From assembly GCF_033568475.1 (NCBI RefSeq), contig NC_133121.1, positions 170,129,716-170,193,715 of the forward strand: DNA of 64,000 nt, in the 5' to 3' direction. Under the pieces are notes generated by a model. It was not told the DNA's origin. It worked only from the letters and a program-made list of their open reading frames with translations, and made no database searches. Shown piece after piece: positions 1 to 9,145 of the stretch. The stretch is from Henckelia pumila (lineage: Eukaryota > Streptophyta > Magnoliopsida > Lamiales > Gesneriaceae). The translations under genes and the position numbers were made by a program. Positions within the stretch are counted from its first letter, which is position 1; every line of letters starts with the position of its first letter.

Positions 1-327
1 GACGTTGTAATAACCAAAGTCTTCTAGTGAATTCCTTCCTAAGTGGAAGAAGGGGAGACGTAGAAGGATTAAGCCTTCGAACTTCCATAAATCGTGCCTT
101 AGTCTTTACTGCTATTTATCTTACATTCTGCTCATACATTGCATTATAAACTTTGCATCACTAAAACCTCTGAACTATTTCCGCACTATTTAAGTTGTTC
201 AAACCGTTTTAGAAGTTGAGAAAACAGATTAAGTGAACTAAACCTCACTTGATCATTTTAAAGAAGAAGAAGAAAAGTTTCAGAGTGTATTCACCCCCCC
301 CCCCTACCCTCTGAACCGATCCCAACA
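1..327 (+). repeat. 5' LTR of SIRE-A (3' portion only)
   Basis: The sequence matches the end of the 3' LTR at 18883-19216 and the LTR ends of SIRE-B, and it finishes in CCCAACA immediately before the primer-binding site. An 11-C run lies about 25 nt before the end; the same tract has 15, 1 and 7 Cs in the other three LTRs of this family here. Confidence 0.93.
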
Positions 328-329
328 AG

Positions 330-341
330 TGGTATCAGAGC
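330..341 (+). other. Primer-binding site of SIRE-A (initiator tRNA-Met type)
   Basis: TGGTATCAGAGC lies 2 nt after the LTR end. It is complementary to the 3' end of plant initiator tRNA-Met, the usual minus-strand primer of copia elements. It is not a tRNA gene. Confidence 0.93.
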
Positions 342-380
342 GGGTTCCTTTCTCAACTGCTGATCTGAAGTTTTAAAATC

Positions 381-1988
381 ATGACTTCTTTCAACAGAAT
401 TCCTATGTTTTCTAAAGAAGAGTATGATGATTGGAAAATTCGCATGCAGGCACATCTTGCAGCACAGGATGATGACATGTTATATGTCATAACAGACGGT
501 CCTATCAAAATTATGAAGGTCAACCCAGCTCTAGCCAATGGTGCAGGACAAATGATTGAGAAACCAAGAGCTGAGTGGACCACTGAGGACAAAAAGAAGG
601 CCAATCTTGACAATGTGGCCCGGGACATCCTATACAAAACACTGGATAAGAATATGTTCAGCAAAATCAAGTCATGTTCCACAGCAAAGGAGATTTGGGA
701 GAAGCTCACTCAGCTATGTGAAGGGAATGACCAGACAAAGGAAAACAAGCTCACTTTGGCCATTCAAAAATATGACAACGCCAAAATGAAGCTAGGGGAA
801 ACCATGGCTGAATTTGATGAACGGTTCAGTAGTATCATCTGTGATCTTATTGCTTTAGGTAAAACTTATACTAACCGTGAAATTGCTGTGAAGGTTATGA
901 GAGCTTTACCCAAAGAATGGGAGATCAAGACAATGGCCATGAGAGAGTCAAAAGACTTAAGCAAGGTTGAACTGCATGATCTCTTTGCAGATCTCAAAGC
1001 CTACGAGTTCGAGCTCAACATGAGAACAGAAGATGAACCATCTACTTCTCAACCAACCAAGGCCTTAACCTCAACCGTGATATGTCCACCGGTCGAGGAA
1101 GCTCCAAAGAGATCAGCTGAGCAAATCAGCAATGAAGCCATGACACTCTTTGTCAAGAAATTTGGTAGATTTATGCGTAAAAACAATTCTAAATTTAAAA
1201 ATTATCATAAATCGGACCATACAATGGATGGTCCTACTTGTTTTAACTGTGGCAAGTCAGGCCACTTCATTGCAGACTGCACCAAGCCTAAGAACAATGA
1301 TCAGAAGCAATTCTCCGAAAGAAGAAGGGGTAAGGAGGATAAAAGGACGTTTAGAAAAGGAAGAGACCAAAGGGTTCTAGTAGCAGACGAAAGCAAAAGC
1401 AAGTGGGCTGAGTCTGACTCTGACAACTCCAATACCGGAAGCTCTTCAGATGACAGCGATGATGAAAAAGTGGAATGCCTTATGGCCGACATCGAAGAAG
1501 AAGCTGAGGAGGTATTTGACTTTGGCTCACCTGAATTTACTCACAGTGATTTAGTTACTGCTTTACACGAAATGGCTAATGAATACAAAGCATTATCCAA
1601 GGAGTTCGAGGAAGTAAAGGCAGAAAGAGCTGACCTAAAAGATAAGTCAAGAAAATCAAGCTGCATGCAGCAAAAAGAGCTTGATGGTCTTAAGGTCAAG
1701 CTAAGTCTGCTGGCTACTGAGAACGACACCTTGAAAAGAGTATTCCAAGCTACCTTGATTGAGAATAAAAAACTACTTGAAACCATCAAGGCTTGGAATA
1801 AATCTTCTATAACCATTGACAAGATTCAAGAAATCCAAAGACCGGTACATGATAAAACCGGTCTAGGGTTTGGAACAAATGAACAGTCTATGGAATCCTG
1901 TATTCAGTCAAGCCTGGACAAAGGCAATCTTAACAAAATAAGATTTGTCAGGTCCAGCACGATATATGAACACGATAAGTGCAGCTTT
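381..1988 (+). pseudogene. gag: Sirevirus gag, N-terminal part, split by a nested element
   Basis: The ATG at 381 lies 39 nt after the PBS. It opens 536 codons before the nested element begins at 1989; reading through would add a few foreign residues to a stop at 2034-2036. Visible features are an N-terminal capsid-like helical region (residues about 1-230), a CCHC zinc knuckle (CFNCGKSGHFIADC, about residue 286), an acidic serine-rich stretch, and a long coiled coil (about 395-480). Gag forms the cytoplasmic virus-like particle that packages element RNA. Before the insertion the frame continued at 11018; both parts are whole codons (1608 and 405 nt), so the insertion is the only break in this gene. 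SIRE-B at 27427 is the close homologue. Confidence 0.9.
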
Positions 1989-3855
1989 TGTAAGAGTAGG
2001 TGCCCAGTGAGCCAACTGTGTGGCTATGGGCTTTGATGACTCTTTGTATAAACAATCTTTTGTTTAATATTATTTACACTTTTATTAATGGCAATGACTT
2101 TATATTACTTCATATTGTTATATTATGATATACTATTGTTGTTTTGATAAAGACCTTGAATATACTATAGTGTATGTAAGATGTGGTAGAACATGGGGAT
2201 GTCTATCATGAAATACATCTTATAGTCACTGTATATTCTAAAACCGTTCCTAGTCGATTGAGCCGTCCGATAATAAGGATAAGGATCGCTCGAGTTTGAG
2301 ACTAGCATTTGCGATGCGGAGTACCACGTTTCATTGGTAGGGAACATGGAGATGTTCGAAGCATGCAAATGGATATTCATAGGATGAATAATCGAACTAC
2401 CCTATCCGGACTTTCCAAGTGGTTATCACTTATCGAGTGGATAAAGTCCGCGGTTTTGGTTGTACACCATTAGTCCTTACGACTTGAAACATCATGGAGA
2501 CTCTATATGCTAGTGTTGTGCTTTGACTCGTTTACCGACTCTATGGGGGTCATCAGGTGTCAAGATTGGGTACAGTTACGACACATATAGGAGTCAATGC
2601 ATTGTTGTCAAGGATTCACCACATACTTGCGAGTGTGGATATCCTATGCGATCTGAGGAGATATTAGTGTGACAAATCTCTGGCCAGAGTACTTGATGTG
2701 ATTTAAGAAATGGTTTCTTAGTAGCACATGCGATGTCACTAATTTGATCTTCAAGATGTATTGCATAGTTATCGAATCTTGAGCGACTCTCGATATACCA
2801 ATGGTTGTTGATTCGATCGGGATATTTGGATGAAGGGACCGTACTGTACGCTAACCAAAATCTACTGGTTCTTGTAGGCACTATCAGTGATACCTAGGGA
2901 ATCATGGGGCGATGTTGCTAGGCGCTTTACCTTGATTCGTTGGGCAAGTCGGAAAGTGTTGTTCCGAGTCACAAGGAGTTGTGAGCCCACGGCTAGCTGT
3001 ATCCCTGAACCATTGAGGGTCACACAGTGTAATGGAGTTTTAATCCCCGTTGAGATAGTTAAATTTAAAGAGTTAAATTTAATGAACTAAGGAGTTGGAC
3101 TTCTTAAATAAGAGTAAGGGAGTAGGATTTCCTAAAATGACATAGGGATGGACATTTTTGGAAACCACTGAATTCGGATTCAGGAAAATTTATTTTGACT
3201 TTAAAATGTGCAGAAATGGTTTCTGTGCACATTGGTGAAATCGGTTCATCAATCGGAGTCACGATGAATTTTATATTAATTTCTGAACGTGCGGGCTTTG
3301 CTTGTCGGGCCCTAGCTTATGACTAATGGGCCCTAAGGTGTTAGTGGCCTGCATTATAAATAAGTTATTGCAGTACAGAAATTACAGACAACAGGTCATT
3401 ATTTTGAGAGCAGAATTTTCGAAACCCTAGCCCCTTTCACTCTCACAATTCGGCCGCCCCTCCTTGCTCTGTCAGAGAATTTCCGGTCTGTGATTTTGAA
3501 TCGCAGTCAGGAATAACGAATCAGATTCGTTTAATCTCTTCGCAGAAAAACTTCTGATAGATTTTCTAGTGCAATCTGTCAGAGGGATTTAAACCCCATT
3601 CGTGGACCTGATTGAAGGAGTTCATCAGTTCCTGGGAGATACAAGAAGCGCAGAGAAATCTGTGTGGTGTCCAATAATCTCGCTTCGAGATTGAAGGTAA
3701 AATTTAATTAATTGTTATTTGAATTTTACACACACTTATAATTTAATCGTTAAACGGTTGATACCCACACTATGGAATTGTTCCATAATAAAATTTTTAA
3801 ACTTCCGCTGCACCGGGTATCAATCGTGATTGATCTGAACGCCAGTTTTCCAACA
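1989..3855 (+). repeat. 5' LTR of the Angela-type element
   Basis: Direct repeat of 9146-11012 with TG...CA ends. TATAAATA at 3355-3362 is a likely core promoter. Two GGGCCCTA words lie within 60 bp upstream of it and resemble TGGGCC (site II/TCP-type) promoter elements. ORFs inside the LTR are short and present in both copies, and I regard none as genes. Confidence 0.95.
3355..3362 (+). promoter_or_regulatory. TATA box in Angela 5' LTR
   Basis: TATAAATA, repeated at 10512-10519 in the 3' LTR, is preceded by GGGCCCTA words. It would start genomic RNA about 30 nt downstream; the start site itself is inferred. Confidence 0.6.
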
Positions 3856-3856
3856 G

Positions 3857-3868
3857 TGGTATCAGAGC
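3857..3868 (+). other. Primer-binding site of the Angela-type element
   Basis: TGGTATCAGAGC begins 2 nt after the LTR end (3855) and is complementary to initiator tRNA-Met. Confidence 0.92.
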
Positions 3869-3983
3869 CAGGTTGCTCAGATCAAACGATTGAATTAATC
3901 AATTGTACAAAATTTTTGAGTCTCGGTTTTTGAAACAAAATAAATATTTTTAAATAAAATTTTTTTTTTTTTCGGGGCAAAAC

Positions 3984-4213
3984 CCGGGCAGCGATTGGAT
4001 CGCTGCCCGGAGGGGGCGGCGATGGTCGCTGCCCCCGGGGGAGGCGCACGGCGCCGCCCAGGGCGGCGACCGTCGCCGCCCAGCGCAGCGCTCGGCGCCT
4101 CCCAGCGGCGGCACCAGGCGCCGCCAGGGCAGCAATTGTTGCTGCCCTAAGGGGGCAGCCGGGCTGCCCCCGGCCCGCGCCCCGGGTGCGGGCCGGCCCG
4201 GGAGTGTCCCGGG
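3984..4213 (+). repeat. GC-rich array of perfect hairpins with 3-nt loops
   Basis: Successive inverted repeats sit in an otherwise AT-rich leader. Stems and loops read: 3984-3995/3999-4010 (12 bp, loop TGG); 4012-4022/4026-4036 (11 bp with one G-T pair, loop TGG); 4043-4047/4051-4055 (loop ACG); 4061-4069/4073-4081 (9 bp, loop CCG); 4127-4135/4139-4147 (9 bp, loop TTG); 4151-4159/4163-4171 (9 bp, loop CGG); 4171-4178/4188-4195 (larger loop); 4197-4203/4207-4213 (7 bp, loop GTG). Each stem has a different sequence, so this is not a simple tandem repeat. It lies between PBS and gag, where packaging and dimerisation signals of retroelement RNA normally sit. That role is inference. Confidence 0.85.
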
Positions 4214-4442
4214 CGGCCCGTGGGAAAAATTAAATTTTTATTTAAAATTAATTTTAATGTGATAAAATTTTATTTTTGGTCCGGTCAAAAATTGTTTTTG
4301 ATTGGTTCACGAGATTTCGGATCGAATTGTTCGAGTCCGTAAATTTTAAAATTGATTTTTGGATAAATTTGAATTTTTGGAAAATTTTAATGTTTTATCC
4401 GTAAATTGAATTTTGAAATCAATTATTTTGGTACAATTGATG

Positions 4443-4590
4443 ATAAGATATGATCTTATGATATATTGAGTAAAATATGATTTTATTTGTAAAATTGGAT
4501 TTTATAGATAAAATATGATTTTATTTGATATAGAGATAAAATATGATTTTATATGTGAAATGAGATTTTATATATAAAATATGATTTTAT
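4443..4590 (+). repeat. AT-rich array of perfect hairpins with 3-nt loops
   Basis: At least six inverted repeats occur: 4443-4459 (ATAAGAT, loop ATG), 4471-4485 (TAAAAT, loop ATG), 4490-4504 (TAAAAT, loop TGG), 4508-4524, 4536-4552 and 4574-4590 (ATAAAAT, loop ATG). The architecture, a perfect stem with a triloop ending in G, is that of the GC-rich array 230 bp upstream, but the stems are A/T only. Confidence 0.8.
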
Positions 4591-5214
4591 CTTGTTTAAA
4601 TTTGAATTGCCACTGCATGTTATCCAATAAATTAATTTTGAATTAAATGTTATTGGATAAGGATGATCGATTGCCATGACCAATTTTGTAGGTGTATGTT
4701 AGGAATTTACATTTTGTTTTTATTGTTGTTGGTTTTATTAATGGGCCTGGTTTATGGCCCGATATGAATGTCATATGTAATAAAAGTGGGCTTGGTTTAT
4801 AGCCCGTTTCCACCCCTAAAAATGTATCCCCTACTTGTCATTGTTATTTATTGTAAATGCATTAGATGTAGTGGGAGATCAAGATTTGAAGATGGTGGGC
4901 CCAGCAGACAATAAAGACTGAAGAAATGTAAATTGGAAGCACATGTAATAGGATTGCATTGCATACTGCATATTACCTAGGATTGGACTAAGACCCGTGA
5001 TTGGCAACCACGGGTCAATTAGAAATGGAATCGATCATCCTATATAATATTTGATATTATGATTGTATGCATGTTTAGACATAATTGCGTGAATCCGGCA
5101 AGCATGCAATAAATTGAATATGATGAGACAAATAATTTTATAATTAAAAATTCCTCATTTTAAATATGATTTAAAATTTATATCAAGATAAATAAAGGAA
5201 ATTTAAATTTGTTT

Positions 5215-5605
5215 AAATGTTCCCACCTTCCATCAACGGTCAATGTATGTGATGCTACCCGCGGATACGGTCCGGCTCATATTATTGGGGGGGCCCGTCC
5301 GTCGGAAAGCTGTACATTGGATCGACAAATGTTGTAAGTTGGGTGGAACTCCCATGGGATCGGCTCATATTATTGGGGGATCCACATGGCGACCGTCCAT
5401 CACAACTTAATATTGATGGGTCATCTTGACATGTCACTATAAACGGCGTCATATTATTGGGCCCTTATTGGACATGAGGTAAATACATGGGGGTTGCTTT
5501 GGAAGCAATTGGGCTCTACCTTTTGAGAATTATGGTTGGCTGATATTATTCGGGACCATAAGTTTGTCAATTGGACTCCATGTTCTCACTAAGGAAAAGT
5601 TTCTC
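5215..5605 (+). repeat. Four-unit hairpin array with conserved loop and differing stems
   Basis: The core TCATATTATTGGG or a close variant recurs at 5278, 5364, 5449 and 5540 (TGATATTATTCGGG in the last), about 85-90 bp apart. Each core is flanked by complementary arms that differ from unit to unit: CGGATACGGTCC with GGGCCCGTCCG (unit 1), CCATGGGATC with GGATCCACATGG (unit 2), CATGTC with GACATG (unit 3), TTATGGT with ACCATAA (unit 4). In units 1 and 2 the pairing extends outward, for example CAATGTA with TACATTG, and TAAGTTGGGTGGA with TCCATCACAACTTA. It lies in the leader, just ahead of the gag remnant. Confidence 0.8.
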
Positions 5606-5752
5606 GTTTTCACTAGAGGGTAGTGAAATCGTTAAAATAGTGGGAGTGAGATTCATAAAATTAAATTCGCCTATTTTATGTCTTAGTAAATTGCTTAAAC
5701 AATCATCGATAATTGTCTGTTTTATCTCAGTAATCCACATGTTTCTGTTCTC

Positions 5753-6060
5753 CAACAAAACAAACTTATTGACGCAAACAATACAGAATGATTCCATAAG
5801 TTAAGATTGTCCTAAGTTCGGAAAAAGATTTTCTAAGTGTTAGAAAAGGCTTCTCCGAAAACAGCCCCGGCTGATGTAACTACCGAAAGGTTGGCCGAAT
5901 TAGAGAAATGGTTGGACCATGATCTCAAGGCCAAATGTTACATGCAAAATTGGACAAGTCTAAACAAGTTTGCCATCACTGCAAGAAACCCGGTAATTGG
6001 AAACGTAACTGCAAGGAATACCCCAAGCAGTTGCGAACTGCAAAGGGTATGTTTTACATT
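5753..6060 (+). pseudogene. gag: Angela gag remnant
   Basis: From 5753 a translation typical of the Angela gag N-terminus can be followed (QQNKLIDANNTE, then HKLRLS), but stop codons interrupt it. A second piece from about 5837 (VLEKASPKTAPADV...) runs to about 5945. The sequence then jumps to a zinc knuckle (CHHCKKPGNWKRNC, about 5977-6018) in which the expected His is Asn. About 150-200 residues of capsid are missing compared with full-length family members, a figure from family knowledge rather than measured here. This copy cannot make a working particle protein. Confidence 0.75.
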
Positions 6061-6321
6061 GAAATAAATGTTTTTCTTAATACTACTTCTTGGGTATTGG
6101 ATACCAGATGTAGATCTCATATTTGCAATGAGTTGCAAATGATAACAAGAAGTAATAGGATAAGGATGGGTGAGACCCAGTCAAGGCTCGGGAATGGTTC
6201 CAGAGTTAAATCCATAGCTATGGGAAATATTTATTTTTTGCAGAACGGTTTTAAGTTACTTTTGATAGATGTTTTATTTGTTCCAGATTTAATTAAAACA
6301 TTATTTCTGTTTCTATGCTAG
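6061..6321 (+). pseudogene. Angela aspartic protease remnant
   Basis: The frame that carries the zinc knuckle continues into a retropepsin-like segment (WVLDTRCRSHICNELQ). The family active site is Asp-Thr/Ser-Gly; here Gly is replaced by Arg, which should abolish proteolysis. The frame ends at a TAG (6319-6321), and the downstream integrase is in another frame, so a small indel near 6303 separates protease from integrase. Confidence 0.75.
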
Positions 6322-9131
6322 ATAGAGATGGTTATTCTTGCAATTTTGTGAATGAGATTTGCAATATTTACAAGAATGAATGTTTAATTGGAAATGGACA
6401 ATTTGAAAACGATCTATACAACTTAAAACTAAAAGATGTTCCAATGAATTATGTTGATAAACCGGCTACAACAAACAAAAGGAAAAACGATAGTCAAAAC
6501 CCGGCAAACCTATGGCACGCTAGGCTAGGTCATATTTTCTCAAGAAGGATGAACAAGCTAGTGGGAGAGGGCATGTTTGATATGTCTGATATTAACTCTC
6601 TACCTACTTGTGAATCTTGTCTAAAAGGAAAAATGACTAAATCTCCTTTTAAGGGGAAACCTGAGCGTAGACAAAATCTGTTGGATTTGATCCATATAGA
6701 TGTTTGTGGTCCATTTAGAGTAGAGACTCAACATGGCCACACCTACGTCATTACCTTTACTGATGATTATTCAAGGTATGGGTATTTATATTTAATGAAA
6801 TATAAGTCTGAAGCATTTGAAAAGTTCAAAGAATTCAGGGCTGAAGTAGAAAACAAGCTAGGTAAAAGTATTAAAGCACTTCGATCGGATCGAGGTGGAG
6901 AATACTTGAGTACCGAGTTTTTGGACTATCTGAAAGAGAATGGGATTCTCTCTCAGTGGACTCCTCCTATGACACCACAGCTTAATGGTGTATCGGAGCG
7001 TCGTAATCGAACTTTGTTGGACATGGTTCGATCTATGATGAGCTTCACTGAGCTTCCACCTTCGTTTTGGGGCTATGCGCTTGAAACGGCGGTATTGTTG
7101 TTGAACAACGTCCACACTAAAGCAGTGGACAAAACACCATACGAGTTATGGAATGGCAAAGCTCCTAAGTATTCGTACTTGAGGATTTGGGGATGTCCTG
7201 CTTACGTGAAGCGGACAGTGGGAGATAAGTTGGATAGTCGATCCAGCTTATGTTATTTTGTAGGGTATCCGAAGAATTCAATCGGATATTATTTCTATTA
7301 TCCTGCTGAAACAAAGGTGTTTGTTTCTAGGAATGCCACCTTCTTGGAGAAGGAGTTCTTATTGGATAAGAAAGGCGAGATGATGGAACTCGAAGAAGTT
7401 CGAGAAGAACCCGAAATACAAAATAACGATCCTACACCTCAGGAACCATTGCTGGACACGCCTGCACCTAGAAGATCCGAAAGGACTTCTAGACCTCCAG
7501 TTCGATATGGTCTTCTTCTTGAAGGGGATCAAGATGAACCCGACATTGGATGTGATCCAAGAAACTTCAAGGAAGCAATTTCTGATGCGGATTCGAATTT
7601 ATGGCTTGAAGCTATGCAGTCAGAATTGGATTCGATGCATACAAACCAAGTTTGGTCTTTAGTAGATCCTCCCGATGGAATTGTTCCAATAGGGTGTAAA
7701 TGGATCTACAAGAGAAAGCTTGGGCCTGATGGTAAGGTATTGACCTACAAGGCGCGATTGGTGGCGAAAGGTTATACTCAAAGGCAAGGAGTTGACTATG
7801 ATGAAACCTTTTCACCAGTTGCAATGTTCAAGTCCATAAGAATCCTGATTGCCATAGCTGCATGGTATGACTATGAGATATGGCAAATGGATGTGAAGAC
7901 TGCTTTTCTTAATGGAGACATTAAGGAAGAAATCTATATGAAGCAGCCTGAGGGGTACACATCCATGGGAAGCGAGCATAAGGTATGCAAGCTTCAGAGA
8001 TCAATTTATGGTCTAAAACAAGCATCAAGAAGTTGGAACCAGAAATTTGATGAAACAATAAAAGATTTTGGTTTCATCAAGAACCCGGAGGAACCTTGCG
8101 TGTACAAGAAAGTAGTTAAGGATGCGGTGACATTCTTAGTACTTTATGTTGATGACATCCTACTCATTGGGAATGATGTAGGGATGTTGCAGTCAACAAA
8201 GATATGGTTATCAGGTAGATTTTTGATGAAGGATTTGGGAGAGGCATCCTACATTCTTGGGATACAGATCTATAGAGATAGGTCTAAGAGAATGATAGGA
8301 CTCACTCAATCAACCTACATCGATACCATATTGAAACGGTTTTCAATGGATGGGTCCAAAAGAGGACATCTACCCATGTGTCATGGAGTTTCTCTATCCA
8401 AGTCTATGTGTCCCAAGACTGATGCAGAGATAGAGAATATGACACATGTACCATATGCGTCAGCTATAGGTAGTATCATGTATGGGATGATATCTACCAG
8501 ACCGGATGTAGCATTTGCTCTGAGTGTCACGAGCAGATATCAGTCTAATCCTGGTCAAATGCATTGGAAAGCCGTGAAGGACATTCTTAAGTACTTACGA
8601 AGGACTAAGAATATGTTCATGGTTTATGGAGGACGAGAACTCAAATTGGAAGGCTATACCGACTCTAGCTTCCAAAGTGATGTGGATGACTCGAAGTCAA
8701 CCTCTGGATTTGTGTTCATGCTCAATGGCGGTGCTGTCTCTTGGAAGAGTTCCAAGCAGGACACCACAGCGGATTCCACCACTGAGGCTGAATACATTGC
8801 AGCATCAGCTGCTGCTAAAGAGGCCGTTTGGATGAGGAAGTTCGTCCAAGAGTTGGGCGTCATTCCTGAATTTGTTGGTCCAGTCCCGGTGTACTGTGAC
8901 AACACGGGTGCCGTTGCTCAAGCAAAGGAACCAAGGTCTCATCAAAGATCCAAACACGTACTGAGGAAATACCACATAATCCGGGAGATTGTGGAAAGAG
9001 GAGACATCATTGTCGAACGAGTGGCCTCTGCAGACAATATCGCTGATCCGCTTACTAAGCCCTTGCCAGGACCATTGTTTGACAAACATCGCGAAGCAAT
9101 GGGTCTACGTAGTATGACTAGTTGGCTATAG
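6315..9131 (+). CDS. pol: Angela-type integrase-reverse transcriptase-RNase H polyprotein (intact ORF)
   Basis: The 938-codon ORF carries integrase, RT and RNase H in copia order. The integrase zinc motif is visible (HARLGH then CESC, residues about 68-105), and the catalytic D,D-35-E residues lie in IHIDVCGP, LRSDRGGEY and NGVSERRNRT. RT has the LYVDDILLIG box (about residue 614), and RNase H has TDSSF and TEAEY segments. After RNA copying, these activities make and insert cDNA in the nucleus. The ATG used is only the first in this open frame; in a functional element the protein would be released from a Gag-Pol precursor. Here the upstream protease and gag are damaged. The stop at 9129-9131 abuts the polypurine tract. 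Confidence 0.92.
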   Translation: MLDRDGYSCNFVNEICNIYKNECLIGNGQFENDLYNLKLKDVPMNYVDKPATTNKRKNDSQNPANLWHARLGHIFSRRMNKLVGEGMFDMSDINSLPTCESCLKGKMTKSPFKGKPERRQNLLDLIHIDVCGPFRVETQHGHTYVITFTDDYSRYGYLYLMKYKSEAFEKFKEFRAEVENKLGKSIKALRSDRGGEYLSTEFLDYLKENGILSQWTPPMTPQLNGVSERRNRTLLDMVRSMMSFTELPPSFWGYALETAVLLLNNVHTKAVDKTPYELWNGKAPKYSYLRIWGCPAYVKRTVGDKLDSRSSLCYFVGYPKNSIGYYFYYPAETKVFVSRNATFLEKEFLLDKKGEMMELEEVREEPEIQNNDPTPQEPLLDTPAPRRSERTSRPPVRYGLLLEGDQDEPDIGCDPRNFKEAISDADSNLWLEAMQSELDSMHTNQVWSLVDPPDGIVPIGCKWIYKRKLGPDGKVLTYKARLVAKGYTQRQGVDYDETFSPVAMFKSIRILIAIAAWYDYEIWQMDVKTAFLNGDIKEEIYMKQPEGYTSMGSEHKVCKLQRSIYGLKQASRSWNQKFDETIKDFGFIKNPEEPCVYKKVVKDAVTFLVLYVDDILLIGNDVGMLQSTKIWLSGRFLMKDLGEASYILGIQIYRDRSKRMIGLTQSTYIDTILKRFSMDGSKRGHLPMCHGVSLSKSMCPKTDAEIENMTHVPYASAIGSIMYGMISTRPDVAFALSVTSRYQSNPGQMHWKAVKDILKYLRRTKNMFMVYGGRELKLEGYTDSSFQSDVDDSKSTSGFVFMLNGGAVSWKSSKQDTTADSTTEAEYIAASAAAKEAVWMRKFVQELGVIPEFVGPVPVYCDNTGAVAQAKEPRSHQRSKHVLRKYHIIREIVERGDIIVERVASADNIADPLTKPLPGPLFDKHREAMGLRSMTSWL

Positions 9132-9135
9132 GGCA

Positions 9136-9145
9136 AGTGGGAGAT
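9136..9145 (+). other. Polypurine tract of the Angela-type element
   Basis: AGTGGGAGAT lies immediately before the 3' LTR (9146). It is the expected plus-strand primer site. Confidence 0.85.

Noticed and set aside
330..341. tRNA-like sequence at the four TGGTATCAGAGC sites
   Set aside because: 12-nt primer-binding sites next to LTR ends; no cloverleaf can be formed around them.
2165..3090. ORFs of 67-95 aa on both strands, repeated at 9322-10247
   Set aside because: They lie in the two Angela LTRs and are present twice only because the LTRs are; no motif or family is recognisable.
5215..5605. CRISPR-like array (regular repeat, variable spacer)
   Set aside because: Plant nuclear transposon context, and the variable parts are complementary arms of hairpins rather than independent spacers.
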